From Eubacteriales Family XIII. Incertae Sedis bacterium (lineage in GTDB: Bacteria; Bacillota; Clostridia; Peptostreptococcales; Anaerovoracaceae): a DNA stretch of 22,217 bases. The notes under the pieces were generated by a model. That model was not told where the DNA came from and ran no database searches. It worked only from the letters and a program-made list of their open reading frames with translations. How positions within the stretch are numbered: position 1 is the stretch's first letter; each line of letters begins with the position of its first letter. The stretch covers positions 1-22,217 of the forward strand of contig JAIRSA010000031.1 in assembly GCA_031255695.1 (NCBI GenBank), written 5' to 3'. Shown here piece after piece: positions 14,339 to 21,805 of the stretch. The translations under genes and the position numbers were made by a program.

Positions 14339-14834
14339 CTATATACACCTTCATGAACCTGGCGGCCGAACGTGTTTCCGCCGGGGTCATATCGAATTTC
14401 CAGACGCCTTTGATGTTGCGCATGTTGGCGCCGTCGCCTGATCTGTAGCTTTCGAGTTTGTCCCCGTATTTCGCGAAAAGCGCCTCGTACATCCTGCGCC
14501 TGTCAGGCGAAAAGCGTGAGACATAGGCGACCAGCAGTTTCCGCGAATGCCCCGGCATGACCATGCCCCTGGCGGCGTCTTCCCTCGCCTGGCGCCGGAT
14601 CAGCCCTTCCCACTCGCCCTCGCTCAATGGCGACTGCGCCTTGCTCGGTATCTTGTCCCAGTCCGGCCTGCCCGGCAGCCTTCCCGTAATGTCCTGATGC
14701 GTGACGCGGCAGCGCATCACCGCGCCCTGCCCTGATATGCCTCCCCGCCCTGGGACAGCGCCCTGCCCGGACACGCCCTTGCGGCGTTCCGGCACTCTCC
14801 CCGGCCTATTTGAAGTAATCCTGATGGCATTCAC
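14322..14834 (-). CDS. protein of unknown function, overlapping alr
   Basis: About 170 residues, not recognised. The N-terminal third is a low-complexity Gly/Arg/Gln region with a 12-residue repeat (SGQGAVPGRGGI then SGQGAV), produced by a 36-bp DNA repeat (14722-14741 and 14758-14777). The C-terminal part (from about MRCRVTHQDITGRLP on) looks like a folded, basic, cytoplasmic domain: RRQAREDAARGMVMPGHSRK, then VSRFSPDRRRMYEALFAKYG and KGVWKFDMTPAETRSAARF. No signal peptide or membrane helix. I chose the GTG at 14832-14834 after AAGGGG; a TTG at 14886-14888 lies too close to the promoter, and a start at the ATG at 14715-14717 is also possible. It precedes and overlaps alr, so is co-translated with it. 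Confidence 0.6.
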   Translation of the reverse strand: MNAIRITSNRPGRVPERRKGVSGQGAVPGRGGISGQGAVMRCRVTHQDITGRLPGRPDWDKIPSKAQSPLSEGEWEGLIRRQAREDAARGMVMPGHSRKLLVAYVSRFSPDRRRMYEALFAKYGDKLESYRSGDGANMRNIKGVWKFDMTPAETRSAARFMKVYIDEQRQ

Positions 14835-14889
14835 CCCCTGCCCCTTTGCGTGGACGCCGCGCACATTGCAATAACTTGCCACAAACAAT

Positions 14890-14918
14890 ATTATAATAGA
14901 AATCGTCCATAAAATCCA
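14890..14918 (-). promoter_or_regulatory. probable promoter of the unknown gene-alr operon
   Basis: A perfect TATAAT (complement of 14890-14895) lies 17 bp from a poor -35 hexamer TGGATT (complement of 14913-14918). Transcription would start near 14883, about 50 nt before the chosen GTG. Confidence 0.45.
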
Positions 14919-14928
14919 TTAATTTTGC

Positions 14929-14957
14929 TTTATATATGCAACTATTTATGTTATACT
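14929..14957 (+). promoter_or_regulatory. probable promoter of the SLH-protein gene
   Basis: TTTATA (14929-14934) and TATACT (14952-14957) are 17 bp apart in an AT-rich stretch. The mRNA would carry a leader of about 110 nt before the ATG at 15075. Confidence 0.4.
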
Positions 14958-15023
14958 ATTTGTAATACTAATTCGCGTTCAAAATATCCTGCGATGCGAA
15001 TCGGTAGCTAATATTTTCGATTA

Positions 15024-15045
15024 TCCGTCCAATCTTTCGGACGGA
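15024..15045 (+). promoter_or_regulatory. hairpin in the SLH-gene leader
   Basis: TCCGTCC (15024-15030) and GGACGGA (15039-15045) form a perfect 7-bp stem with an 8-nt loop, about 30 nt before the start codon. No T run follows, so it is not a terminator. It may stabilise the mRNA or be part of a larger leader structure; no known riboswitch consensus is recognised. Confidence 0.5.
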
Positions 15046-15074
15046 GCCAAACGAAATCTAATGGGGGATGGGGT

Positions 15075-17450
15075 ATGACTAGGAGCAAACGTGTTAATCG
15101 CGACGTGAAGCGCGCTTACGCCATATTTTTAGTGGCAGCCTTGTTTGCGGGCGCATTTCTGCACACCGCGCCGCCCAGCAGCGCGGCTTCCAATTTCGTG
15201 GACACTGTGGGGCACTGGGCGGACGACGAGATCCGCGAGGCCGTGGACTACGGCTATGTCAGGGGCTATGCGAACGGCAGGTTCTGCCCTGACGATCCTA
15301 TCAAGCGCTCCGAATTCGTAAAGATAATCAATTCGGCCGAGGGCTACGCGGAACTCGGCAATATAGCGTTCCTGGACGTGCCCACTAACGAGTGGTACTA
15401 CGACGAGGTGCGCAAGGCCGCTGCCGCCGGCTATATTTCGGGCTACGGCAACGGCGAATGGTTCGCGCCCGACAACCCGATAACGCGCGAAGAGGTGGCC
15501 ACGGTGCTCTACCGCGTCGCGCCGGGGAGCAGCTCGGCCAAGGCGCCCAAGGGGCTCAAGGACGCGTCCGACATAGGCGACTGGGCGCTCGCCGCCGTCA
15601 GCTCCGCCTACGGCAACGGCTATCTCACGGGCTATCCCGACGGCAATTTCTACCCAAAGCGCAACCTGACCCGCGCAGAGACGGTCAAGGTCGTCAACAA
15701 ACTGCTCGGCATTGACCAGGACTCGCGCGCCATCACCTCCATCGGCGTCTCCGATACCACGGATTCCTCAACGGTGGGGGATTTTACTTCCAGGGCGAAT
15801 GGGACGCTGTACTGGCTTGTCATCGAGCGGGGCGAGCCCACGCCCACCCCGACGCAGGCCTCGCAGGGGCGCGACGGGCGCGGGGCGGCGGCCATGAGCA
15901 AGGGCAACGTCAAGGTCACCGCATTCGAGCCGGCCACGGCCGCCATCTCATCCCTGGAGCCTGACAGGCCCTACGTCCTGTGCGCCGTGCTGAAGCCGTC
16001 TTCCGGCAAGCTTTCGAGCGTCAGGACCCTGAATTTCTCCACGGTGGACCAGGCTTCTATCGGCGAAAACTGGATCGGGCGCTTCAGTATCGGCAGCGTC
16101 ACCCAGGATTCGGCTGTGCTTACGGCACAGTCGTCTGAGAAGGGTACTCTTTACTGGGTCGTGACCGAGAGCCGCTCGTCCGGCAGGCCCTCCCAGACTG
16201 ACATCGCGGGCGGCAAGGACCGCTACGGCGACGCGGCCGCGAAGAGCGGCAGCACGGCGCTCGATAGGAGCGTATCCACCTATATCGACATAACCGGCCT
16301 GAAGAGCGGGAATTCATACTATGTCTACGGCTATCTGTCCAAGAGCGCCGATTCGGCGGCTGGCGGCGGCACAGGCGGCGGCGCGGCGGGCGGCGCAGGC
16401 TCCGCCAATTCGTTCTCTAGGGTGGAGTCTGCCTCATTCTCGACCAGCGGCGTCAGCACGCCGTCCCTCAGCAGGCTCACGGCCGCCTTCAACAATAGCG
16501 ATCAGCTTGAGATCGGCTTCAGCGCCAATGACGCGGGCAAGTTCTACTGGATCGCCGTCTCCGAGGACGGCAGCGCCTTCGCGCCCACCGCCGACAAGGT
16601 CAAGGCGGGCTCGGCGAACACGAACCAGCAGGTGGCCGACAGGGGCAGCCTCGACTTGGAGAAATCCGGCGCGGGCACCGTCACCAAGGCCGCGCTGTCC
16701 ATGAGCGACCCCTTGCAGCCCGACACGCGCTACAGGGTGTACGCCTGCTTCGAAAATAAGTCGGGCTCGCTGTCCAGCGTCGTGTCCACAGGGCTTTTCG
16801 AGAAATCCACTGTGGCCGGCGGGCTTACCGGCCTGAGCATATCGGCGGGCGGGCGGTCTGTCTCCGGCTTCAGCTTCGACCGCGCCGTGTACGAGTATTC
16901 CGGCATCGAGGTCCCGAACGGGTCCAAGACGCTGACGCTGCGCCCCGTCGCCGGGAACAGCGTCGATATCATCATAGACGGGCGCATAGCCGCCAGCAAC
17001 GCGAACTTCAGCTATGACATGCCGCAGGCTTCGGGGACGCCATGCACCATCGTCATCGAGACCAGCGAGGCCGGCAAGTCGAAGACTACGTACCGCGTCA
17101 GCCTGGCGGAGAACAGCCCTGAGCCCAAGTCCGTGTATGTTTCGGGCGCGGAGCCGTCGGAGCTTGTGAAGGACGGCGCGGGCAACTATGCGGCGTCCGT
17201 GCCTGAGAACTACTCCGAGGTCACCGCTTCCGTCACGTTCGCCTCAGAGATGACGGCGGCCTTCATCATGCCGGACGGGGCCCGCGTGGCGGCCAGGAGC
17301 GGCGAGCGCAAGAAGCTGGCCCTGAGCGCCGCGCCGGCGCCGACCGTGGTGCAGATAGAAATAAAAGGCCCCACCGCCAGCGGCGAGGCCAAGACATGTA
17401 CACTTACAATAATGAGGACAGCCACAACACCCCCGGCCCCCACACCATGA
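15075..17450 (+). CDS. S-layer-homology domain surface protein
   Basis: A 791-residue exported protein. A signal peptide (about residues 1-37, with AYAIFLVAALFAGAFL and PPSSAAS) is followed by three SLH domains (about 40-88, 97-149 and 161-212) with the motifs IKRSE, ITREE and LTRAE. SLH domains usually bind pyruvylated wall polysaccharide. The middle holds repeated fibronectin-like segments (TLYWLVIERG, TLYWVVTESR and KFYWIAVSED, each opening a ~100-residue repeat), with a Gly-rich hinge near 430. Residues about 585-680 resemble a cadherin-like beta-sandwich (GFSFDRAVYEYSGIEVPNGSKTL). The C-terminus is Pro/Thr-rich and ends abruptly. The ATG at 15075 follows a G-rich ribosome binding site. 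It could be a cell-surface adhesin or scaffold; no enzyme domain is seen. Confidence 0.85.
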   Translation: MTRSKRVNRDVKRAYAIFLVAALFAGAFLHTAPPSSAASNFVDTVGHWADDEIREAVDYGYVRGYANGRFCPDDPIKRSEFVKIINSAEGYAELGNIAFLDVPTNEWYYDEVRKAAAAGYISGYGNGEWFAPDNPITREEVATVLYRVAPGSSSAKAPKGLKDASDIGDWALAAVSSAYGNGYLTGYPDGNFYPKRNLTRAETVKVVNKLLGIDQDSRAITSIGVSDTTDSSTVGDFTSRANGTLYWLVIERGEPTPTPTQASQGRDGRGAAAMSKGNVKVTAFEPATAAISSLEPDRPYVLCAVLKPSSGKLSSVRTLNFSTVDQASIGENWIGRFSIGSVTQDSAVLTAQSSEKGTLYWVVTESRSSGRPSQTDIAGGKDRYGDAAAKSGSTALDRSVSTYIDITGLKSGNSYYVYGYLSKSADSAAGGGTGGGAAGGAGSANSFSRVESASFSTSGVSTPSLSRLTAAFNNSDQLEIGFSANDAGKFYWIAVSEDGSAFAPTADKVKAGSANTNQQVADRGSLDLEKSGAGTVTKAALSMSDPLQPDTRYRVYACFENKSGSLSSVVSTGLFEKSTVAGGLTGLSISAGGRSVSGFSFDRAVYEYSGIEVPNGSKTLTLRPVAGNSVDIIIDGRIAASNANFSYDMPQASGTPCTIVIETSEAGKSKTTYRVSLAENSPEPKSVYVSGAEPSELVKDGAGNYAASVPENYSEVTASVTFASEMTAAFIMPDGARVAARSGERKKLALSAAPAPTVVQIEIKGPTASGEAKTCTLTIMRTATTPPAPTP

Positions 17451-17465
17451 GAAAGCGTGGGGCGG

Positions 17466-17733
17466 GGTTCCACCAACGCAGCCTGGCGGAAAAAAGACCG
17501 CCGAGCCTGACATAGACTACAGCTAGCGGCGAGGATTTTTTTCGGCAGGCAAGGCGGAGGGTTCCGCTGATACCGGCTAGTATCAGCGGGTTCCAACAAC
17601 GCAGCCTGACGGAAAAAAGACCGCCGCTAGCGGCGAGGATTTTTTTCAGCAGGCCTGGCGGGGGGTTCCGCTGATACCGGCAGTATCAGCGGGTTCCAAC
17701 AACGCAGCCCGGCGGAAAAAAGACCGCCGCTAG
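17466..17733. repeat. structured tandem repeat, 2.4 copies of ~103-123 bp
   Basis: Unit 1 is 17466-17588 (123 bp), unit 2 is 17589-17691 (103 bp), and a truncated unit 3 starts at 17692 and merges into the argF stop codon at 17730-17732. Each full unit has GGTTCCA.CAACGCAGCC, then GG.GGAAAAAAGACCGCC, a GCTAGCGGCGAGGA element with a T7 run, and a 10-bp-arm hairpin CCGCTGATAC/GTATCAGCGG (17564-17589 and 17668-17692). Unit 1 carries an extra ~20 bp near 17503-17521. The region fills the whole convergent spacer between the SLH gene and argF. Confidence 0.85.
17613..17646. terminator. bidirectional terminator inside the tandem repeat
   Basis: A self-complementary CGCCGCTAGCGGCG (17622-17635) is flanked by A6 on the left (17613-17618) and T7 on the right (17640-17646). 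It should end both the SLH gene and, on the other strand, argF. A related weaker version ends at T7 17536-17542 in unit 1. Confidence 0.6.
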
Positions 17734-18719
17734 CCCAGCGTAGCCACCATAATCGCTTTAATAGTATGTAGGCGGTTTTCCGCCTCATCGAACACAACAG
17801 AATGCCTGCTCCTGAAGACTTCGTCCTCCACCTCGCGGATATCATAGCCGGCCGCCATCTGCGACCTGGCCATCTCAGTCTCGAAATCGTGGAAGGCGGG
17901 CAGGCAGTGCAGGAATATGACATCGCCGTTGCCTGTACGCTTCAGCATGTCCATGGTGACCTTGTAGGGCGAAAGCAGCCCCACCCTTTCGGGTATCTTG
18001 CCTTCTTCGCCCATGGATGCCCATACGTCGGTGTAGATCACGTCGGCGCCCTCGACGCAGCCGATATCGCTGCTGAACTCTATCGACGCGCCCGTTTCGG
18101 CCGCCGCCGCGCGCGCCCTTTCCAGGACAGCCGGATCCGGCGCGAGCTCTTTCGGGCCGCAGGCCGTGAACTTGATGCCCATCTTCGCGCTTCCGTACAT
18201 CCACGCGTAGGTCATGTTGTTGCGCGTATCCCCGCAAAAAACAAGGCGCAGCCCGCTGAGGGGCTTTGCCGCGTGTTCTTCTATGGTCAGCATGTCGGCC
18301 AGGATCTGGGTCGGGTGATCGGCGTCCGTCAGGCCGTTCCAGACGGGCAGGCCCGAAAAACGCGCCAATGCCTCCACGGCCTCCTGGCTGTAGCCTCTGT
18401 ATTCGATGGCGTCGTAAAACTTGGCAAAGACCTTGGCGCTGTCCTCCAGCGACTCCTTCTTGCCGAACTGCGACACGCCCTGCTCCATGAAGGTGACATG
18501 GGCGCCTTCCTCTGCCGCGCCGACCTCGAACGAGCATCTGGTGCGCGTCGAGGCCTTCTCGAAGATCAGCAGTATGTTCTTCCCTTTCAGAAGCGCCCCC
18601 TTGTCCCCGGCGCGCCGCTTCGCCTTCAGCTCTGCGGCAAGATCCAGCAGGTAACGGATCTCCTGTGGGGTGAAATCCATCAATGTAAGGAAGCTTCTGC
18701 CTTTCAGACTCAGTGCCAT
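17730..18719 (-). CDS. argF: ornithine carbamoyltransferase
   Basis: A 329-residue cytoplasmic enzyme that makes citrulline from ornithine and carbamoyl phosphate (or runs in reverse in the arginine deiminase pathway). The carbamoyl-phosphate site STRTR (in EKASTRTRCSFE), HPTQILADMLT, the DVWASMGEE loop and HCLPAFHD are all intact. The length is typical. The ATG at 18717-18719 follows AGGAG; an ATG-less extension upstream is unsupported. No other arg or arc gene is nearby, so anabolic (argF) versus catabolic (arcB) use is open. It lies 90 nt after rplQ on the same strand with no clear terminator between, so read-through from the ribosomal operon is possible. Confidence 0.93.
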   Translation of the reverse strand: MALSLKGRSFLTLMDFTPQEIRYLLDLAAELKAKRRAGDKGALLKGKNILLIFEKASTRTRCSFEVGAAEEGAHVTFMEQGVSQFGKKESLEDSAKVFAKFYDAIEYRGYSQEAVEALARFSGLPVWNGLTDADHPTQILADMLTIEEHAAKPLSGLRLVFCGDTRNNMTYAWMYGSAKMGIKFTACGPKELAPDPAVLERARAAAAETGASIEFSSDIGCVEGADVIYTDVWASMGEEGKIPERVGLLSPYKVTMDMLKRTGNGDVIFLHCLPAFHDFETEMARSQMAAGYDIREVEDEVFRSRHSVVFDEAENRLHTIKAIMVATLG

Positions 18720-18809
18720 ATACGCTCCTAGCAGTACCACTGGCGCCCGCCTGCGGCTTGTGCCGAGCCGGCATGGCGCGCCGCATCGCGCCGCAGCGGG
18801 GCCTTTTGC

Positions 18810-19151
18810 CTATACGAGTTCCAGGAAAACGACTTCCGCGTTATCGCCCTGCCTGGGCCCCAGCTTCAGTATCCTGGTATAGCCGCCATTGCGCTCTGCG
18901 TACTTGGGCGCGATGACATCGAAAAGCTTTGTCACTACGTCTTCATCATATATGTATGCAAGCGCCTGCCTTCTGGCGTGCAGATCCCCGCGCTTGCCCA
19001 GAGTAATCATCTTCTCGGCCTCGCGCCTGGCCTCTTTGGCTCTGTGCTCGGTAGTGCTTATACGCTCCGAACGCAGCAGATCCGTCACGATATTGCGCAG
19101 CATCGCCTTCCTGTGCGCGGTAGGCCTGCCTAATTTTCGGTAACCTGGCAT
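18810..19151 (-). CDS. rplQ: 50S ribosomal protein L17
   Basis: A 113-residue ribosomal protein beginning MPGYRKLGRPTAHRKAMLRN, with RIVTDLLRSERISTTEHRAKE-type core and a GGYTRILKLGPRQGDNAEVVFLEL end, all typical of L17. The ATG follows AGGAGTAGGGG. It is the last gene of the alpha operon but is split from rpoA by 227 bp of repeat-rich DNA, where most relatives have only a short gap. Confidence 0.96.
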   Translation of the reverse strand: MPGYRKLGRPTAHRKAMLRNIVTDLLRSERISTTEHRAKEARREAEKMITLGKRGDLHARRQALAYIYDEDVVTKLFDVIAPKYAERNGGYTRILKLGPRQGDNAEVVFLELV

Positions 19152-19246
19152 ATGCCCCTACTCCTTTCTTGTCCTTCACTGTCTATTGGTTCATTTATCT
19201 GTTTGCGTCTGTATGCCGGGCCGCCGGCCCCGCCGGCGTCCAACCC

Positions 19247-19362
19247 GCGCAGCCTCTGTGCCCGCCGCAGTTTCTGTATCCGCTGCGTCATCCATCCACG
19301 CCGCAGTTTCCGTATCCGCTGCATCCGTCCACGCCGCAGCCTCCGTGCCCGCTGCGCCTGCC
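19247..19362. repeat. 33-36 bp minisatellite between rpoA and rplQ
   Basis: Units at 19264-19299 (36 bp) and 19300-19332 (33 bp) share GCCGCAGTTT.CGTATCCGCTGC; partial units at 19247-19263 and 19333-19362 have GCAGCCTC.GTGCCCGCTGC variants. It is non-coding on both strands as far as I can judge (short Arg- or Ser-rich frames without ribosome binding sites). Confidence 0.75.
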
Positions 19363-19378
19363 AGGGCCCATGCCCCGG

Positions 19379-20326
19379 CTATTCGTCGCCGGGCCTGAGC
19401 CCCAGCCCCAGTTCCTGTAGCTTGTATTTCACTTCTTCCAGGGACTTCTTGCCCAGGTTCCGCACCTTCATCATCTCGTCTTCTGTCTTGTGCGTGAGCT
19501 CTTCCACTGTGTTTATGTTCGCGCGCTTCAGGCAGTTGAACGACCTGACGGAGAGTTCCAGCTCCTCGATGGTCATCTCCAGGGCCTTCTCCTTCTGGTT
19601 CTCCTCTTTCTCGACCATGATGGCCATGTCGCCGGCCGTGTTGGTCAGATCGATGAACAGCTTCAGGTGCTCCTGCATTATCTTGGCGCCTATGGACACG
19701 CTCTCGCCCGGCGTCACGCTGCCGTCGGTCCAGACCTCAAGGTTGAGCCTGTCATAGTCCGTCACCTGGCCGACGCGCGTGTTCTCCACGCTGAAGTTGA
19801 CCTTGCGCACCGGCGTGTATATCGAATCCACGGGTATGACGGCTATCGGCATGGATTCCGACTTGTTCTGCTCCGCGCTGACGTAGCCGCGGCCCCGCGA
19901 CAGGTTGATCTCCATCGACAGGGTAGCGCCCTCTTCCAAGGTCGCTATATGCTGTTCGGGGTTGAAGATCTCGACTTCCCCATCCGTCATTATGTCGCCG
20001 GCCTTGACTTCCATCGGGCCGGACGCGTTTACAGTGACCTGCTTGACCATTTCCCCGTTTATCTTTACGGCCAGCTTCTTGAGGTTCAGTATTATCTCAG
20101 TAACGTCTTCCTTGACGCCTGGTATAGTGGAAAACTCGTGCAGTATCCCGTCTATTTTTACCGATGTCACGGCGGCGCCCGGCAGGGAACTCAGGAGTAT
20201 CCTCCGCAAGCTGTTGCCAAGCGTCGTGCCATAGCCCCTCTCAAGGGGCTCGACGATGTATTTCCCGTAATTGCCCTCGCTATCAGAAGAAAAACACTCG
20301 ATTGTCGGCTTTTCAATTTCTATCAC
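19379..20326 (-). CDS. rpoA: DNA-directed RNA polymerase subunit alpha
   Basis: A 315-residue alpha subunit. The N-terminal assembly domain shows LERGYGTTLGNSLRRILLSSLPG and VKEDVTEIILNLK; the C-terminal domain (about 245-310) shows SVRSFNCLKRANINTVEELT and RNLGKKSLEEVKYKLQELGL, which contacts UP elements and regulators. The length fits Bacillota. The start is GTG (20324-20326) after AGGGAGGG at 6-nt spacing. Confidence 0.97.
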   Translation of the reverse strand: MIEIEKPTIECFSSDSEGNYGKYIVEPLERGYGTTLGNSLRRILLSSLPGAAVTSVKIDGILHEFSTIPGVKEDVTEIILNLKKLAVKINGEMVKQVTVNASGPMEVKAGDIMTDGEVEIFNPEQHIATLEEGATLSMEINLSRGRGYVSAEQNKSESMPIAVIPVDSIYTPVRKVNFSVENTRVGQVTDYDRLNLEVWTDGSVTPGESVSIGAKIMQEHLKLFIDLTNTAGDMAIMVEKEENQKEKALEMTIEELELSVRSFNCLKRANINTVEELTHKTEDEMMKVRNLGKKSLEEVKYKLQELGLGLRPGDE

Positions 20327-20378
20327 GCAAAACCCTCCCTCTTACTCCTCATTCAAGCAATGCGCGCCTTGGCGGCAA

Positions 20379-20999
20379 TTACTTGGAGTACAATTCTACA
20401 ATAAGATGTTCTGCTATGGGCGTGTCTATCTCCTCGCGTCTGGGGAGGGCAAGCACGCTGCCTTCGAGCTTTTCGACATTTACGGTTATCCAGGCGGGCA
20501 CCGATATGGACATGTCCTTGATCTCTTTGAATTTTGGCGAATTATGGCTCTTTTCCTTCACTTTGACAACGGAACCCGGCTTCACATGCGCTGACGGTAT
20601 GTCGAGTTTCTTGCCATTGACCAGGAAGTGGCCGTGCGTGACCAGCTGCCGCGCTTCCTTCCTTGAGGAGGCGAAGCCCATCCTGAACACGACGTTGTCC
20701 ATGCGCGTCTCAAGCATCACGAGCAGGTTTTCGCCTGTGATGCCCTTTTTCTTCGCGGCCTTTTCGAATGTATTCCTGAACTGGGTCTCAAGCAGTCCGT
20801 AGAACCGCTTGGCCTTCTGCTTTTCCCTCAGCTGGAGGCCGTAGTCAGAGATCTTTTTCCTGTTCTGCCCGTGCTGCCCCGGGGCGTAATTCCTCTTCTC
20901 CAGCGCGCATTTCACGCTGTAGCAGCGCTCGCCCTTCAAAAACAGTTTCTGGCTTTCTCTCCTGCAAAGCCTGCACGAGGCGTCTGTATATCTTGCCAT
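20379..20999 (-). CDS. rpsD: 30S ribosomal protein S4
   Basis: A 206-residue 16S rRNA-binding protein and early assembly factor. It is the zinc-binding form: Cys9, Cys12, Cys26 and Cys31 at the N-terminus. The S4 RNA-binding domain includes RLDNVVFRMGFASSRKEARQLV-type residues (MDNVVFRMGFASSRKEARQ) and VTHGHFLVNGKKLDIPS. The ATG follows GGAGGTG. It sits between rpsK and rpoA, the arrangement found in the alpha operon of many Clostridia, unlike Bacillus where rpsD is elsewhere. Confidence 0.97.
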   Translation of the reverse strand: MARYTDASCRLCRRESQKLFLKGERCYSVKCALEKRNYAPGQHGQNRKKISDYGLQLREKQKAKRFYGLLETQFRNTFEKAAKKKGITGENLLVMLETRMDNVVFRMGFASSRKEARQLVTHGHFLVNGKKLDIPSAHVKPGSVVKVKEKSHNSPKFKEIKDMSISVPAWITVNVEKLEGSVLALPRREEIDTPIAEHLIVELYSK

Positions 21000-21014
21000 T
21001 GTCTACACCTCCTC

Positions 21015-21413
21015 TTAAACCCTTCTTCTCTTAGGCGGCCTGCACCCGTTGTGCGGGATCGGCGTTATATCTTTGATCATGCTTATCTCAAGCCCGGCGG
21101 TCTGCAGGGCCCTTATGGCCGCTTCCCTGCCTGAGCCTGGGCCTTTCACATATACTTCCACGTTCTTCAGCCCGTGCTCCATGGCGCCCTTGGCCGCTTC
21201 CTCGGCCGCGCTCTGGGCCGCGAACGGCGTCGACTTCCTTGAGCCTTTGAAGCCCAGGGAACCTGCGCTCGACCATGAAAGCGCGTTGCCGGAAAGGTCA
21301 GTCAGCGTCACCAACGTATTGTTGAAGGTGGATTGGATATGCGCCTGGCCTTTTTCGATATTCTTGCGTTCTCTTCTCTTTTTGCGGACTGTCCTCTTTA
21401 CTGTTTTAGCCAC
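21015..21413 (-). CDS. rpsK: 30S ribosomal protein S11
   Basis: A 132-residue platform protein with the typical GQAHIQSTFNNTLVTLTD, GFKGSRKSTPFAAQSAAE and DITPIPHNGCRPPKRRRV segments. The start is GTG (21411-21413) after AAGGAGGT. Gaps to rpsM (14 bp) and rpsD (15 bp) show one transcription unit. Confidence 0.97.
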   Translation of the reverse strand: MAKTVKRTVRKKRRERKNIEKGQAHIQSTFNNTLVTLTDLSGNALSWSSAGSLGFKGSRKSTPFAAQSAAEEAAKGAMEHGLKNVEVYVKGPGSGREAAIRALQTAGLEISMIKDITPIPHNGCRPPKRRRV

Positions 21414-21427
21414 TCGTTCCTACCTCC

Positions 21428-21805
21428 TTACCTTGTCGCCTTCTTCTTTCTTCCAACCGTCTTCTTGGGGCCTTTCCTGGTCCTGGCGTTCGTCTTCGTG
21501 TTCTGCCCTCTGACGGGGAGCCCTCTCCTGTGGCGGATGCCTCTGTAGCACCCGATTTCCATGAGGCGTTTGATATTCAGCGACACTTCCCTGCGGAGGT
21601 CGCCTTCGACCATATATTCTGAATCGATTATCTTCCTTATCGCGCCTGCTTCCTCTTCCGAAAGATCCTTGATTCTCGTGTCTGGATTGATCCCTGCCTT
21701 CTTGAGTATTTCTGTAGCAGTCGGCCTTCCTATCCCAAAGATGTATGTCAGCCCAATCTCGACTCTTTTGTCCCTTGGCAGGTCCACACCGGCTATACGA
21801 GCCAT
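21428..21805 (-). CDS. rpsM: 30S ribosomal protein S13
   Basis: A 125-residue head protein starting MARIAGVDLPRDKRVEIGLT, with the helix-hairpin-helix GIGRPTATEILKKAGI and the basic tail RGLPVRGQNTKTNARTRKGP. I chose the ATG at 21803-21805 after AAGGAG; the frame is open 37 codons further upstream but that extension is not part of the S13 family. A 259-bp gap, longer than usual, separates it from rpmJ. Confidence 0.97.
   Translation of the reverse strand: MARIAGVDLPRDKRVEIGLTYIFGIGRPTATEILKKAGINPDTRIKDLSEEEAGAIRKIIDSEYMVEGDLRREVSLNIKRLMEIGCYRGIRHRRGLPVRGQNTKTNARTRKGPKKTVGRKKKATR

Noticed and set aside
12653..14356. 567-codon rightward open frame across the ArAE_1 gene and alr
   Set aside because: It is antisense to two well-supported genes with clear family motifs; its translation is low-complexity Arg/His/Ala-rich and has no start signal.
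19247..19362. Possible CRISPR array
   Set aside because: The units are directly adjacent, degenerate and GC-rich without unique spacers, and no cas genes are present; it is a minisatellite.
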